Origin: Prinia subflava
Taxonomy: Eukaryota; Chordata; Aves; Passeriformes; Cisticolidae
Assembly (NCBI RefSeq): GCF_021018805.1
Contig: NC_086254.1
Coordinates: 30,751,300 to 30,815,299 of the forward strand
Length of the DNA stretch: 64,000 bases
Reading direction: 5' to 3'
The translations under genes were made by a program, and so were the position numbers. The notes beneath the pieces are model-generated. The model did no database searches. It was not told where the DNA came from and saw only the letters and a list, made by a program, of their open reading frames with translations. Of the stretch, positions 1 to 12,000 are shown one piece after another (position 1 is the stretch's first letter; each line of letters starts with the position of its first letter).

Positions 1-3000
1 CACTGTTTATTTTCTGTGCCATATTTTAGTCCCAAAGCTTTACAAAAGAATTATTTGGCTTTTTACAAGCACATGGCATTGTCTTTTGTTTTGTGATGGA
101 CAGGGTGTAGTTTAAAAATAAATAAATTTTCAGTCTAAATATTACAATTACATAATTGCCTGAGATTTCATAGACTGCACTCAGCTTCAATAGCCATTTC
201 CATGTCTGCCTTTTCAGCTTTTAAACTTTATGCTCTCATTCTGTACTTCATTTAAGCTCTCAGCACTCTTCCCATATCCAAATTAATTATTTCCTGCTAA
301 GCACCTAGGTGAAAGTACCTTCCTCTGAAGTGAGCACTCTGTCCCCAAGAGGACAAAGGTAACTCTCCTAATGCATCGAGCTCTGCTGTCACATCATCTT
401 CGTCCTTCCCTGAGCTCAAGCACACCAGATGCAGTTCTGCTTCAATGAATAATCCATGTGCTTTTCTCCAGGTTTTCCACCATTGCAGTGACAGAGCAGC
501 TCTGTTTAACAACAGTTAAACATCAGTTCAGAGTCACAACAGCCTTTTTGTGTCTACTAATTACTTTCATCTTAATTTTTGCAAAATACCTTAAAGAAGG
601 GAAGGCAAAATACCGAGAGAAAGCACCCAAAACACATCCAGCAGAGGTGAAGAGCATTTGTTACTAATCCGTGCTCCAGGAGGAGAGATGAAGCTATGAA
701 AAGAAATAATCCCAGAAAACAGGTTTCTGAGCAAAAGGAGATAACACAAGGTGATCAAAGAGCTGGGAAAGGCCGATTGCAGAGAAGCTACAGGGAGCTA
801 CTTTAAGTGTCCTGGTTTGAGGGACATTAAGCTACAGTGGAAAAATCAGATACTATCTCAAAAAGTGACCACAGACTTGTGTTCACAACTAAAGACTGAT
901 TTCCCCAAATATTTAACATATCACAATAATTTCTTCCATTTAAGTGCACCCCAGGGCATAACTGGGTGTTTCCCACTTTGTCATCAATTGCCACACACCA
1001 AAACAGAAAACAGGATTCCTTTTTTGCGGCCACCCACAACCCAAGTTTCAGCACACACAAATAAATTGGGAAACCAGGAATATAATTTAGCCCCAGTGAA
1101 GCACATGGATCATGTTTGCTTCGAACAGACTCGGAGGAAGGCTCAAACCCTGGGTTCAGACATGTTTAAGGTCTGAACTGCTCACACGGCTTACGAAAGA
1201 CCTCAACTTTCCTGTTTGCCTGATCTCACCTGCAGTGAGCCAACATCTGAAAGAGTCCCAGGTGAGTGAAGAGTGAAATGAATCCTAAGGCAGTTTCTCT
1301 TTCCACTGTGCTCTACCTGTTCCCAGCAGAGGGAAATGTTTAAGGCACCAAGAGCTGCCTCGGCCACAGCAGTCAGGCCAAATGCTGCTTCTGTGAAAGA
1401 ACTGTGAAACAGGCCCCACAAAACAGGCCAAACACAGGCAATGAAAGATCAGCAGACAGATGTTGAAATACGTAAGATGTTGGAGACAAAAATTCCCTAA
1501 GTAATTCTACAGACAGAAAGACAGCTCTGTGAGAACAACAGGAATACTTTAACGCAGAAAAAGCAAAAAATACCCCACCCCAACACTTGAAACAAACCAG
1601 TAATACCTGCTGACAGCTGATTTGTGCCTTTGGCACAGCATACCAAATCCAGCTGCTCCCAGCACTGTTTCTCTTTGGCTGCAAATCTGTTGCAGAGAGG
1701 CTGCAATTTTTATTTTAATGATAAAACTTGAGAGAGAAAGGGAAGTCAGATAAATGTGATGGCAAATACGTGAACAAGAAATTTGCAGCTGTAAGTTTCC
1801 AGATGAAGTACAAGGGAGCAGGTTCCTACCCCAGAGTAGAATCCAAAAGCACAAATAAAGGTCTGGAGGAAATTAAGGAACCCTCTGAGCCAAGAGCTGG
1901 CCCATGGTGTCTGGGCACTGAGAAATATCCCAAGATTTCCAAACTCCCCAGCAGTATTACACCCACTGGAGTATTCCCATACATTTCAATGGAATAGGCT
2001 TTCCCTCTGCAACAATAAACCAATGTCCATGGCCACAAAATGAACTGCTTGGTGTACCAAGCACACACAATGGCAAACCTGCTTTAGTCAGCCATGGCTT
2101 TTGGTTGGTTTTGTTTCTTTTTAAAACCCTGCTCTGTTAACCCTTTCAAACAGTGCAGAACTTTCAGTGCCAGTCTGATCACACATCTCAACAGTCACAC
2201 AAATCCTGGGGCTGGGTCATCCAGAGATGTGAAGAGCAGCAGCAGCATCTTTACAGACAACAGGAACAGATTCTCAAAGACACAAACACTGATAAAGTTT
2301 TCAAATGTTTTTCTTTCATTGTTTAAATAAGAGAATAACCATATCCTACATTATTTCCATTAAAAAAATAATCTGCATGACACTGGGTAAAGTGGACACA
2401 AATATCCACAGTGATTGCACAAAACATTTGTGAAAATGAACATCATTTCAGCATGTCAGTTGGTTTAAGTAAACAGCATTTCCTGTTCCAAGGGCTTGTC
2501 TATACAGCAAAGTTACATAAAGATAACCTAAAATAGGAACTTAATGAAATTAATCATGAAACCTTCTGGGTATATAATCCTTTTTCATGGTGAAAGTGGC
2601 TCGCGGTCTAGCTTAGCTCTGTTGGGAGTAGGCTTAAATTACATCAAAAGAGTGTCTGCAAATAAATTTGCATTGTTTAAACAAATTTAGTTAAACCCAA
2701 TATGAGTTAATCAGTGCAATTTCAAAGAGTCAGCTTAAAAGACAATTTAATACAAAACCAAGAGGAGCTTGACAGGAAATACGTAACCCCCTGGACAGCT
2801 TCTTTCTGAGAGGCAAGTTGTTCTTTCTAAGGACACACAACTCCCACTTGCCTCCAAACTCAGTGGGAATTCCAGTGAATTTAGCTCTCCTCAGAGGCAG
2901 ACCATGGCATGGAAGTACCACTGCTGGGGGAATTGCAAATGCTTCCACTCTCTTGCTGGAAGAGAGATGTTGAGCTGGCAAAATGTGCCAAGATTACCTG

Positions 3001-4324
3001 ATGGAGCATCACACCCTGTACCAAGAAAAAGTCACTTTGGAGTCCGAGTGACCCCACTGTGGGGTCAGTGGGGTGACCCACAGCCCCTTCTGGCTGTCCT
3101 GTCATCACTGTCAAACACACTGCATGCAACTGCATAATGAATGAGCCTGTATGAAATAATAAAAAGCTTTCTGAGATAAAAACTATGCTAAACATCTGAT
3201 ATGACGAGCAAACCCACCTCACCCCTATTCATTATCTAATAGTGTTTTATTCAGTAGTGGGTTTCCAGCCACACCAAAAGTGGCCACAGCTTTATGTGCA
3301 ATCAAAGTTAAATAGCTTATTGGTACTGCAAGAATAAATATTGCTTCAAGCACACTCTGCCTTGCAGCTCCCAGGATAAACAATGCATTTCACTCATTAC
3401 CAAGCAGACTATTTGAGAAACATCAGGATAAGCTAGCTAGTTCAGAACACCAGAATTCCACTGTTGTTCTAGGAGAAAGAACAAACCCAAGGGATTTGTT
3501 GTTGCAAAGTGTGCAATGGATTAGATTTTTTAAAAATTAAAACCCCAATCCTCATACTATATTTTTAGCAAAACAGAAAGGAGTTTGGGTTTTTAGTGTC
3601 AAGAATAAAATGATGAAATATTATTACATCTACTTCACCTAAGGAGAAAGTTAAGGCTTATTTTTTCAAGAGTATCCTTTTCAGAGGCAGGCATGAATTT
3701 AGAGTCACAGTCTGCTTCAGTCATTGGATCTCAGATTTACTCTCTATTGCAGGAGGTGCAGGCAGCTATGAGGCATTTCTGGCAAGTTAGTGTTTTTAAC
3801 ACTTTGAGAACATGAGATGTTCCAGTTTCACAACAGAACTGCTTTCATAAGAATTGATATTTTTGCAATGCTCAGCAGCACTGTGATTATTCGAGCTTTC
3901 CCATAAGGCAATACAAATAGGAACATTAAAAAAAGCATGAGGTTTGGATCATCCACAATATCTTGACATAATCAAAAAGGAAGAGGCAGAATTAACTGAG
4001 ATAAATCACACTCCTAAAGATCAAAGGCCTCTTTTAGCCTTGGGTCTGCTTCTCCGTTTATTAGTAGAAGAAACAGATTCAGCTTCTGATTTCTTTGCTG
4101 ACAATCCCAGTTGTCAGCTCCTAAACAAGAGCAGACCTCTTCCAATCCCAATTTTTTTCTTCTCCCAGGGAAGAAGCTCATTACCACCTGCCAGCCAATG
4201 GCTAGTACAGATCTGGTTTCCTCCAACCCATCACCTTGTTCCTTACAGTGGAAATACAGCAACCATTCCTACATTCAACTACTCCAGTACCAAAAGCAAA
4301 ACCCCAAACATTTCAAACCTTATT
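1..4324 (-). other. AT-rich region downstream of FITM2, possible long 3' UTR
   Basis: No exon of a recognised protein is visible on either strand. The sequence is AT-rich with scattered A and T runs, which fits a long 3' untranslated region or intergenic DNA. Read on the minus strand, AATAAA polyadenylation hexamers occur at 4057-4062, 3246-3251, 1708-1713 and 6-11, so the FITM2 transcript could end at any of them. The sequence alone does not decide which is used. Open frames of up to 135 codons here show no family resemblance and are taken as chance. Confidence 0.4.
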
Positions 4325-4967
4325 TTATCTGCTATAGCTGTGTTTCTTTGAACTCAAAGGTATATTTGGAAGAGGTAGTCCAGGAGAAAAAGGCTTTAAA
4401 TACCAAAACCTGTACGTCCCGTACCAAGCTGACAGACCTATCAGCACACCGAGAAGCTTTTGGCTGAAGTCATGGAAATATATGGCAGTACAGAGGAACA
4501 TGAACACCCAGATCATGGTGAGGAAACACAGGGAAACAAACAGCACGTTGATCACCACCCGCAGCTTGGAGCTGTGGTCGATGGACAGCGCCTCCAGCAC
4601 AGCCACCTCCTCCAGGATCATCATGGCGCAGTAGGAGAGCAGGAAGCAGTGCCCCGAGATGTCGAAGCCGTTCCAGACGCCGCTGTGCTGCTGGCACTCC
4701 CTCTTGGAGGCGTAGAGCCGGGGGGGCTGGCCGGGCCTGCCCTGCAGGGAGCACTCCCCGGTGAGGTTCTCCACGTAGACGAAGAGCTCGGTGCACGCGT
4801 ACCACACGGCCGTGCCCACCAGCAGCGCGCCCAGGCGCCGCAGCACCAGCAGCGCGCTCCTGGTGTGCCCGTACAGGAGCTTGCTCCGGGCCAGCTCGTA
4901 CGTGGTGAGGGCCAGGAAGGGCAGCAGCAGCCACAGCGTCCAGGCCCAGGCCAACTTCACGAAGTAT
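4325..4967 (-). CDS. FITM2: FITM2 coding exon 2 (terminal)
   Basis: The exon encodes residues 58-271 and the TAA stop, including both catalytic histidines. The acceptor on the minus strand is a pyrimidine-rich stretch followed by CAG|ATACTTC. The 5' half is GC-rich and the 3' end AT-rich. Confidence 0.96.
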
Positions 4968-7349
4968 CTGCCAGGGGCAAGGCACAGGAGACACAAGCAT
5001 GTGTGAAACGCCACTGCAGTGGGGCAGGGTGGTGGAGTTAGTGCACAGGGTCAGTGTTCAGAACCATCTAAATTAGAGATGCACCCTACCCTCAAAATAC
5101 AATCTTAACCCGGTCCCCAGTGCTGCCCTCAAGCCCAACACCTGAACACTTCCTCAGCCAGGTACTTGCTCCCAAGGCAGCGTTGCCTTGGACCAAGAGC
5201 CCTCATTCATTGCAGTTCAGTTTTGCAATCACTTTTACCCTACAAACCAGCTCAACTCTGCCCTATTCAAAATGCAGCTGCAAGGAATATTTTTAGCTTG
5301 CCACCCTGACCACAGTAACCCCTTCTCTGACTCTTCCACCATCTCAATTATCCTTGCTTACAAAGCCTTTCACAATGTCAACCTCTTAAGACAGCCAGAA
5401 GGGCTGGCCCTGTCCCCTCATCAGCCTGTGAAGTTTTTCCTCTCTCATGTACCTCTAAATAAATGAAGCAGCACAATGTGTCTGTTCCTTTGATGTCCTT
5501 TCAATTGATGAGAGCCTTCTTTTAGCATACATAAATCCCTCCATCTCTAAATTCATTCTCTGCCCTGAAAGCTTTTGCTGTGATGCCCATAAAATCTTGA
5601 AACCCAGCTGCAAATGTGTTGATATCTTGTTTAACAGAAGACTATATTGTGTAACTCGTTCTCTTTTCAAATCCCAAAGTGGAGCACATGTAAGTGAATT
5701 TATTAAAGAGTTAAGGAGGCCACAGTCCAGGATCTTGCTTCTCCCATCAGCACCTTCCAATGGAGCTTGCTTCCAGCAGCTGGTGTGAGAGGGGAATTGT
5801 GTAGCCCCTTTGTTACCCAGAGCCCAGTTTGAAAACAGGGACAGCTGAATTCTGCTCTGTGGCTGGACTATGACAGACACACACAGTCATCATTTAATCC
5901 TCATCTGAGCATCAAAGGCAAAGCCAAACCAGTCTAGAGTTCTGCATCTTCCTTATAACACTAACAAACCTGTCAGGGCCTTGCCCGGGATTTTGAGGAC
6001 TACTTCATTCACTCTTTAATTTAACAGGAGAAGTGATGCCTGTGTGGCAACTACAGCTGCTACCAAGGAACAGTAATTGAAAATAAACTCCCCATTTTAT
6101 TTAAAAGCAAAAAAGGCTACCAAGGTTACTGCTGACAAACCAGCAGGCAAGTAATTTGCAAGGAAAAAATACTTGCTTCAGGAACTGTCAGTACAGATCA
6201 CCTTCCTCTATTTAAAAGGGAGAACTGAACTGAAATATGCTTTTATCGTAAGATCAATTACTGTTTCCTGTCAATGCTAAAAGCAGCTCCTCTCCCACAC
6301 CACCAAATGGCAATTTTGAATCAATAAAGTCCAAAGTTCCCCAAGTCACAGAGGGAAACAGCAATTTTAATTTTACTTTCAGACCTGTAGCAGGACAGCA
6401 CATGTGCTCTGGCCCAGCTCTTCTCTTCCTTCAAAATGCTTTAACTAATTTCATAGAATGACTAAGCCAGTTAGATCATTGCCCAAGTGCTAGAAAAGGA
6501 TGGCAGCCACTCTGCTTTTAGGAAAGACACTAAAAGACCTATTTCCTTCAGCTGGGTTTCAGGTGAGCTCAGTAACTATCACAGAATCACAGAATATGCT
6601 GAGCTGGAAGGGACCCACAACGATCATGGAGTCCAACTCCCGCCCCTGCACAGGACTCGCACCATGTGCCTGAGAGCGTTGTCAAAATGCTGTCAAAATG
6701 TCAAAACGCTGTCAAAATGTCAAAACGCTGAGTTCCGTCAGCCTCGGTGCTGTTACTCCTGCCCTGGGGAGCCTGTTCAGCGCTCAGCTGCCCTCTCCAT
6801 GAAGAACCTTTTCCTGCCTTACCCAGCCTAACCCTGCCCTGACACAGCATCAGGCCATGCCCTCGGCTCCTGTCAGTGGCTGCCAGACCAAGGAAATCAG
6901 TTCACTCAAATACGGGGAATCCGAGAGGTTAAGAAAGCAAAAAACCCCTCTTTTTTCTCCTTCCAGTTAAGACTGAGCCAGAAACTCCCGATATTCTGAA
7001 ACCTTTGAGTCAGGAACGGGAGATCTCATCATCTGAAGCACCAGCCCCGGCCCGCTGCGGCACACGCGGTCAGCACCGACCGCTGACCCCGGCCCCGGCA
7101 GCGCCCCCGGCCCGCTCAGGCCGCCCAGCCCCGGCCCCGCCGCTCACGGCGGCCGCCACCCCGCGCCCCTCCTCACACGTTGAGCGGGTTGCGCTTGTTC
7201 TGCAGCGGCGTGTCGGGCACCAGGTCGCTGTCCTTGAGCGCGGAGCCGAGCACGGCGATGGCGAGCAGCAGCGCGGGGAGGCGGCGGCGCACCCGGCCGC
7301 GGGCCAGCGCGGCCCGCAGGCAGCGCCCGCCGCGCTCCAGCCGCTCCAT
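4325..7349 (-). CDS. FITM2: FITM2, fat storage-inducing transmembrane protein 2 (two exons: 7177-7349 and 4325-4967)
   Basis: FITM2 is an ER multi-pass membrane protein of the FIT family that acts as an acyl-CoA diphosphatase and is needed for ER homeostasis and lipid-droplet budding. Joining the two exons gives 271 aa; human is 262 aa as I recall. The start MERLERGGRCL and the stretch NKRNPLNVYFVKLAWAWT align directly with human FITM2. The two catalytic histidines of the family are present: H164 in GFDISGH and H223 in YFHDFSQK. They sit nine residues beyond human H155 and H214, the same offset for both. Hydrophobic segments lie at about 24-38, 61-81, 97-117, 165-185, 194-217 and 228-243, matching six membrane spans. 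The intron begins GTGAGG and ends CAG, splitting Val58 (GT|A). The start codon is the only in-frame ATG at the conserved N-terminus and sits in a CpG-rich region. The neighbouring R3HDML and HNF4A keep the known vertebrate order. Identification is secure. Confidence 0.97.
6319..6340. promoter_or_regulatory. Candidate composite ONECUT + HNF4 (DR1-like) site in FITM2 intron
   Basis: AATCAATAAA (6319-6328) resembles the HNF6/ONECUT motif. It overlaps AGTCCAAAGTTCC (6328-6340), which is close to the HNF4 site I recall from the HNF1A promoter (AGTCCAAAGTTCA). Adjacent liver-factor motifs in a lipid gene beside HNF4A are suggestive. Short motifs also occur by chance, so function is unproven. Confidence 0.3.
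6578..6895 (-). mobile_element. CR1 LINE 3' fragment (minus orientation)
   Basis: It begins with the reversed CR1 terminal octamers (TCACAGAATCACAGAATA) and continues GAGCTGGAAGGGACC, then CACCATGTGCCTGAGAGCG, then CCTGCCCTGACACAGCATC, all in the order of the avian CR1 3' end. A short internal expansion of a CTGTCAAAATGTCAAAACG-like unit lies at about 6683-6731. No reverse transcriptase frame remains, so it is a 5'-truncated dead copy. Confidence 0.85.
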
Positions 7350-7488
7350 GGCCGCCACAGCGCGCGCCCCGCCCCGCCCGCGCCGCGCGCGCCCCCGCGC
7401 GGCCGCCGCCAGCACCGCCCAGAGCGCGGCCCCGCGCCCCCTGCTGGGCGCCCGCGGGAGCGCGCCCGGCGCGCGCGGGGCCTGCGCG
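7000..7488 (-). promoter_or_regulatory. FITM2 CpG-rich promoter, first exon and 5' UTR region
   Basis: This stretch is extremely rich in C, G and CpG and covers the first coding exon and the 140 bp upstream of the ATG. No TATA box is visible, which fits a CpG-island promoter with dispersed starts. The transcription start is probably between 7350 and 7488, leaving almost no unique upstream sequence before the minisatellite. Confidence 0.6.
7177..7349 (-). CDS. FITM2: FITM2 coding exon 1
   Basis: The exon encodes residues 1-57 plus the first two bases of Val58. It holds the basic N-terminus (RGRVRRR) and the first membrane segment (LPALLLAIAVLGSAL). The donor on the minus strand reads AACGT|GTGAGG. 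It is very GC-rich, as expected for a CpG-island first exon. Confidence 0.95.
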
Positions 7489-8502
7489 GGGATCCGCCCA
7501 CGGGGAAACATCCATACACAGAGATCCACCCACGGAGATCCATCCATACACAGGGATCCACCCACGGGGATCCACCCATACACAGGGATCCATCCACGGG
7601 GATCCATCCATACACAGAGATCCACCCACGGGGATCCACCCATACACAGAGATCCACCCACGGAGATCCACCCATACACAGGGATCCACCCACGGGGATC
7701 CATCCATACACAGGGATCCACCTACGGAGATCCATCCATACACAGGGATCCATCCACGGGGATCCATCCATACAGAGGGATCCACCCATTCATATACATC
7801 CACAGGGATCCACCTACGGAGATCCATCCACGGGGATCCACCCATACACAGGAATCCACTCACAGGGATCCAACCTGCAGGGATCCACCCATACACATCC
7901 AACCATAGGGATTCACCCACAGGGATCCACCCACATGGATCCATCCACACACAGGGATCCAACCACAGGGATCCACCCATACATATCCACCCACGGAGTG
8001 CCACCCACAGGGAGCCATCCAGAGGGATCCATCCAGAGGGATCCATACATACATATCCATCCACACTGAGCCACCCACAGGGATCCACCCACAGGGAGCC
8101 ATGCATACATATCCATCCACAGGGAGCCATCCACAGGGATCCATCCACACAGAGCCATCCACACACATCTATCTGCATAGATCCATCCACAAGATCCACA
8201 TGAATCCATCCACGCAGAGCCATTAACAAGGATCCATGTACAGTTTCACATGGAACCGTATGGATCCATCTACAAGGATCCATTCCCACAGATCCATCCT
8301 TAATGATCTACCCACATGGATCCATCCACGCCGATCCATCCATGCAGACCCCTCCACATCGATCCACATGGATCCACACAGACCCCTGCCCACAGACCCA
8401 TCCACACACATCCATCCACATGGATCCATCTACACAGATCCACCACTATGGATCCATCCACACAGACCCATCCACAGAAATCTATCCACATGGATCCATC
8501 TA
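7489..8502. repeat. GGATCC-rich minisatellite immediately upstream of FITM2
   Basis: About 1 kb of tandem array. From 7489 to about 7800 it has a 32-bp higher-order unit made of a 14-mer (GATCCACCCACGGG) and an 18-mer (GATCCACCCATACACAGG). From about 7800 to 8230 the subunits are mixed. The last part is shorter degenerate GATCCATCCACA-like monomers. GGATCC recurs throughout. Open frames of more than 200 codons cross it on both strands because the repeat lacks stops; they encode only low-complexity HRDPPTGIHPYT-like or WMDPCGWIPVYG-like text and are not genes. Confidence 0.95.
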
Positions 8503-8689
8503 CAGCACCTTGCGGTGTGTCCATGTCACAGGAATAAAGTTGTGTTCAGAAACATCTGTTTCCCACCCTTGCCTGTCAAAATGAGAACACAGATGGGCTT
8601 TTGTATCACTCCCCAGATGTGCACGATGCTTCCAGAGCAAGGCATGAGGAGAGATGCTCCAAGGGCTCGTGGCTGCAGCATCAGTGCTG

Positions 8690-9010
8690 TGGAATCACAG
8701 ACTGTCCGCAACACAGAATATTCTGAGTTGGAAGGATCCATAAGGATCACTGAGTTCAACTCTTAGCCCTGCCCAGCACAGCCCCAGGAGTCACACCACG
8801 TGCCTGAGAGCATTGGCCCTTCACAAAGCCATGCCCCAAATGCCACATCTGCACATCTTTTAAATCACTCCACAGATTGCGACCCCTTCACTTTCTTGGG
8901 CACCCTCTGCCAGTGCTTGTAACACTTTTGGTGAAGAAATTTTTCCCTAATCTAAACTTCCCCTGGCGCAACTTGAGGCTCTTTTCTCTTGCCATATACA
9001 AGAGCAAGCA
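8690..9010 (-). mobile_element. CR1 LINE 3' fragment (minus orientation)
   Basis: Starts GGAATCACAGACTGTC and continues TTCTGAGTTGGAAGGATCC, CACGTGCCTGAGAGCATTG, GGTGAAGAAATTTTTCCCTA and CCCTGGCGCAACTTGAGGC, in CR1 order. It has the same orientation as the copy at 6578, and together they bracket FITM2 exon 1 and the minisatellite. Degraded, no coding capacity. Confidence 0.85.
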
Positions 9011-12000
9011 CTACTTTTAAGTAGGATCCCAGTATGTCTGACAAGAGGCTCTTGCCATGATACTAATGAGAAAATCTGAGAATTTTCTCGATCAGTAGAA
9101 TTATTTTATTTTTTTCTAGGGCTTAAGAAGGAGGGAGAAAGTAATTCTGGAGCTGTTAAGGCTCCCATGCCTTTTCATTATCCTTGTCTATGGCTGAAAG
9201 TGGTGTCCAAACACTGGCCATTGCTGTGGTATTTGAGACCTATTTCATCTACTGAACAGCTGCCGCTGTCATTTCAGCTTAGTTTTTAAAATATAAAAAA
9301 AGCATCAGCAAGAAGAGAAATGGCTCAATGAACAAAGAGCCTTTATTCATCCCAATGGCCTCAGTAAGGAAATGTGAGAGAGGGGAGGGGGGAGGAGGAG
9401 AAGCAGACCCTGAGACAGGATGGGAAAGTATTTATTGCCAGAGCCTTTCAAAGCTGTTTCGCCGTCATCGTCAGCAAATCTATGACAACATCTGGGCTGA
9501 GAGAGCAGAACAACACATCAAAGCAGCCCCAGCAGATACGAAGGGTTTTGGCTAAGGAGGTTATCCAGGGTAAATGGCATTTGGCAATTTATTAGCTGTT
9601 GTTTTTAATAAGACTGCCACGGCCATGTCCAGCAGTCCCAGCCCCAGCATTGCACCCCGAATTAGAAACGACAGGCAGCTGCGCTCACTCAGACGAGCGA
9701 GGATGAGAGGGGCTGGGAGCAGGTTTCACAGAGGCCGGCATTGTCTGCCTAAATCCCCTCTGCCTTTGAAACCTGGCCTGCTCTGCTTCCCAGGTTGGGG
9801 CTGTGATGTGCAGACTGTTTGCAGTGCCGGCGCTGGAGGTGGGAGCTGCTCGGCTGGCTGCTAATGAAGCGTGCTGTGGTGTCTGCCACACGCAGGGGGA
9901 TTTCGTAAGCCTGGCACCTGTTCCAATGAATGCAGTTGATGGCATGGGCTGGAAATGTTGTCTGTCCTCAGCCCAGCTTGAAATGTCTGAGGATTATCTC
10001 TGTAAATCACGGATTCTTGCAAGTGCAGTGAGCAAAGCTCTGCTGGGTGCAGGTGTTCTGCAGATTTAGAGAAGATCTCTACTTTCAGGCCATGTATTTG
10101 ATGCCATGAGCATCAAGCCAAGTCCAGCAGACCTTCTGAGGAGCCGACTGCCGTACCTCTGTAAAGAATCAAAAGTGGAATTTAGGTCTTTCAAAGCAGC
10201 AGATAAAGCTTTCATTCATAAACAAGGACTAAGGTTTGTTCTAAGGGAATGCAGAAGGCTCCTAAAAAGCTCTCATGGATACTTGGTCAAGGTATAACAG
10301 GTATAAACCATATTAAATTGAATTACTTTTTCAGGTACAGCAGATGTGGCTTTTGTCTTAACTTCTTCCCTAACCTCACCAAATCCTTGCCTGACTGAAG
10401 CTGAATTTTTTCAGACTATTTGATTTTAAAAACTGGTTTGGGAATAATTTCTTTTTCTGGTTTAATTTGAATCAAGGCTTCCAAAAAAATTGCTTCTCTT
10501 TGAGAAATCCCATTTTGCCTCTAAAATCCACAGGGGTGCATTCATTAGGAGCTGTAGAACTTTCAGAGCTGAAGTTGATAAGCCTTGTCCTTTCAATCCC
10601 AATCACCCAGAGTTTAGGACACTTATTTGGACAGGTAGTGGGGAGATCTCAGCTCCCTGAGCAGAGATTTGAGATAGGATCCAACAGAGCTGAAAAAAGC
10701 ATCCTCACTCATGAGCTGTGGCAAGCTGAGAGGAAATCTCCTGTTCCTAGAGTTCATGGGGTGTCAGCTATCAATTAGAAAAAGAACAATGACACTAGGA
10801 GTTGTTAATTATTTTTAAATAATTAAGTTCCTAGAAATTTTATTTGCCTTGTTTTGATGATTCTGTTAATTATCTGGTAATTATTTTGAGTGCAAAGAAG
10901 TCTGTCTTGTTGATGTGAGACTATGCTATGGATACCTTCTGCAGAACTGAGGCTCCTCATCTGGAAGCAGGCACCCCAGTTTCAATATAGTCAGTGGAAA
11001 GACAGCCTTAGCAGCCCCTTCCAGGAGCCCAGGGCAACTGCTCACCTAATTTGCATGCTTATAATTAGCTATGGAGAAATTCAGACCTTCTTGCAAGACA
11101 GTGGCATTTTGCTCAGGTGCAGCACTTGTGATCTGCTGTCTCCTCAATGCTGAGAAAATGATGCTGCAGTGGGGTCACAGCCTCACTCCTCGATGTCACA
11201 AGACCCCTGCTCACAAGTTCTTGCTGCTGATCACTTAAAAATATTACAGGCTAGAAAGTGGCAAGGTTGTTATAGAAAAGCTGATTATGCCTTAAAGCCA
11301 TCACAGGATGAGTTACTGGAGTTTAATTCTTCAGCCTTTTGACAAAGCTCTGCAGGATGTTCAGCCATCATGAGTGTCCTGACACTTAAAAATGAATTGG
11401 CAAAGGTTGGGAGGTTTGCTGTGGAACAGGACCAAGACATTTGAGCTGAAATCTCAGCTCAAACAGTCAAACTAAGACTCTTGACCATGCTAAATAGGCA
11501 TCACTTTATTTTATGAGATTTCTGGGTTCACTGCTCTGTGTTGTGGCCAAGGAAGGATGCTGTGAGGAGAAGGAGAGAAAATTACACACTTTTTTTTTTA
11601 ACAAACCCAGGCAATGGTTCTTCTCTGACCCACAGCCTAGTCAGCCCCAGGGGAAGGTGTGCTGCAGGGACACCAGGAGCAGATGCTGGTGCCCAGGCAA
11701 GCACCCAGCCTGCTGGGGCTGGCACAGCCATCACCCTGTGTCCTCACACTCGCTGGGAATGGGTTACCCAGCGGTAACAACCCCTTTGGATCCGGGAGAT
11801 CTGTCTTCCCAGCTCATCCTCCTCCCTCCCAGCAATTCCCACAGCCTGCCAGCACCTGCTTACCCCTCCCTGCCTGCCCAGGGGCCCTGACAGCCCCCAG
11901 CCCTTCCCTGGGGGAGCCAGGTGCTTGTGGCCGCTGTGCTGTTCATTCCTGCCGAGCCTCCCCTGCTCTCTGTTTTCCTTGGTGAGCACTGCTCACATCT

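Larger units (their letters stand above)
4968..7176 (-). other. FITM2 intron 1
   Basis: This intron of 2,209 bp has phase 2. It is mostly unremarkable AT-rich sequence, plus one CR1 fragment (6578-6895) and a composite ONECUT/HNF4-like motif (6319-6340), each listed separately. No further exon is seen. Confidence 0.85.

Noticed and set aside
4460..5041. 193-codon plus-strand and 176-codon minus-strand frames across FITM2 exon 2
   Set aside because: They are shadow frames of GC-rich FITM2 coding sequence; only the 4325-4967 frame matches a protein family.
7005..8289. Open frames of 182 to 381 codons on both strands through the FITM2-upstream minisatellite
   Set aside because: They exist because the repeat lacks stop codons; translations are low-complexity periodic text with no domain, and they run into the FITM2 first exon in the antisense or shifted frame.
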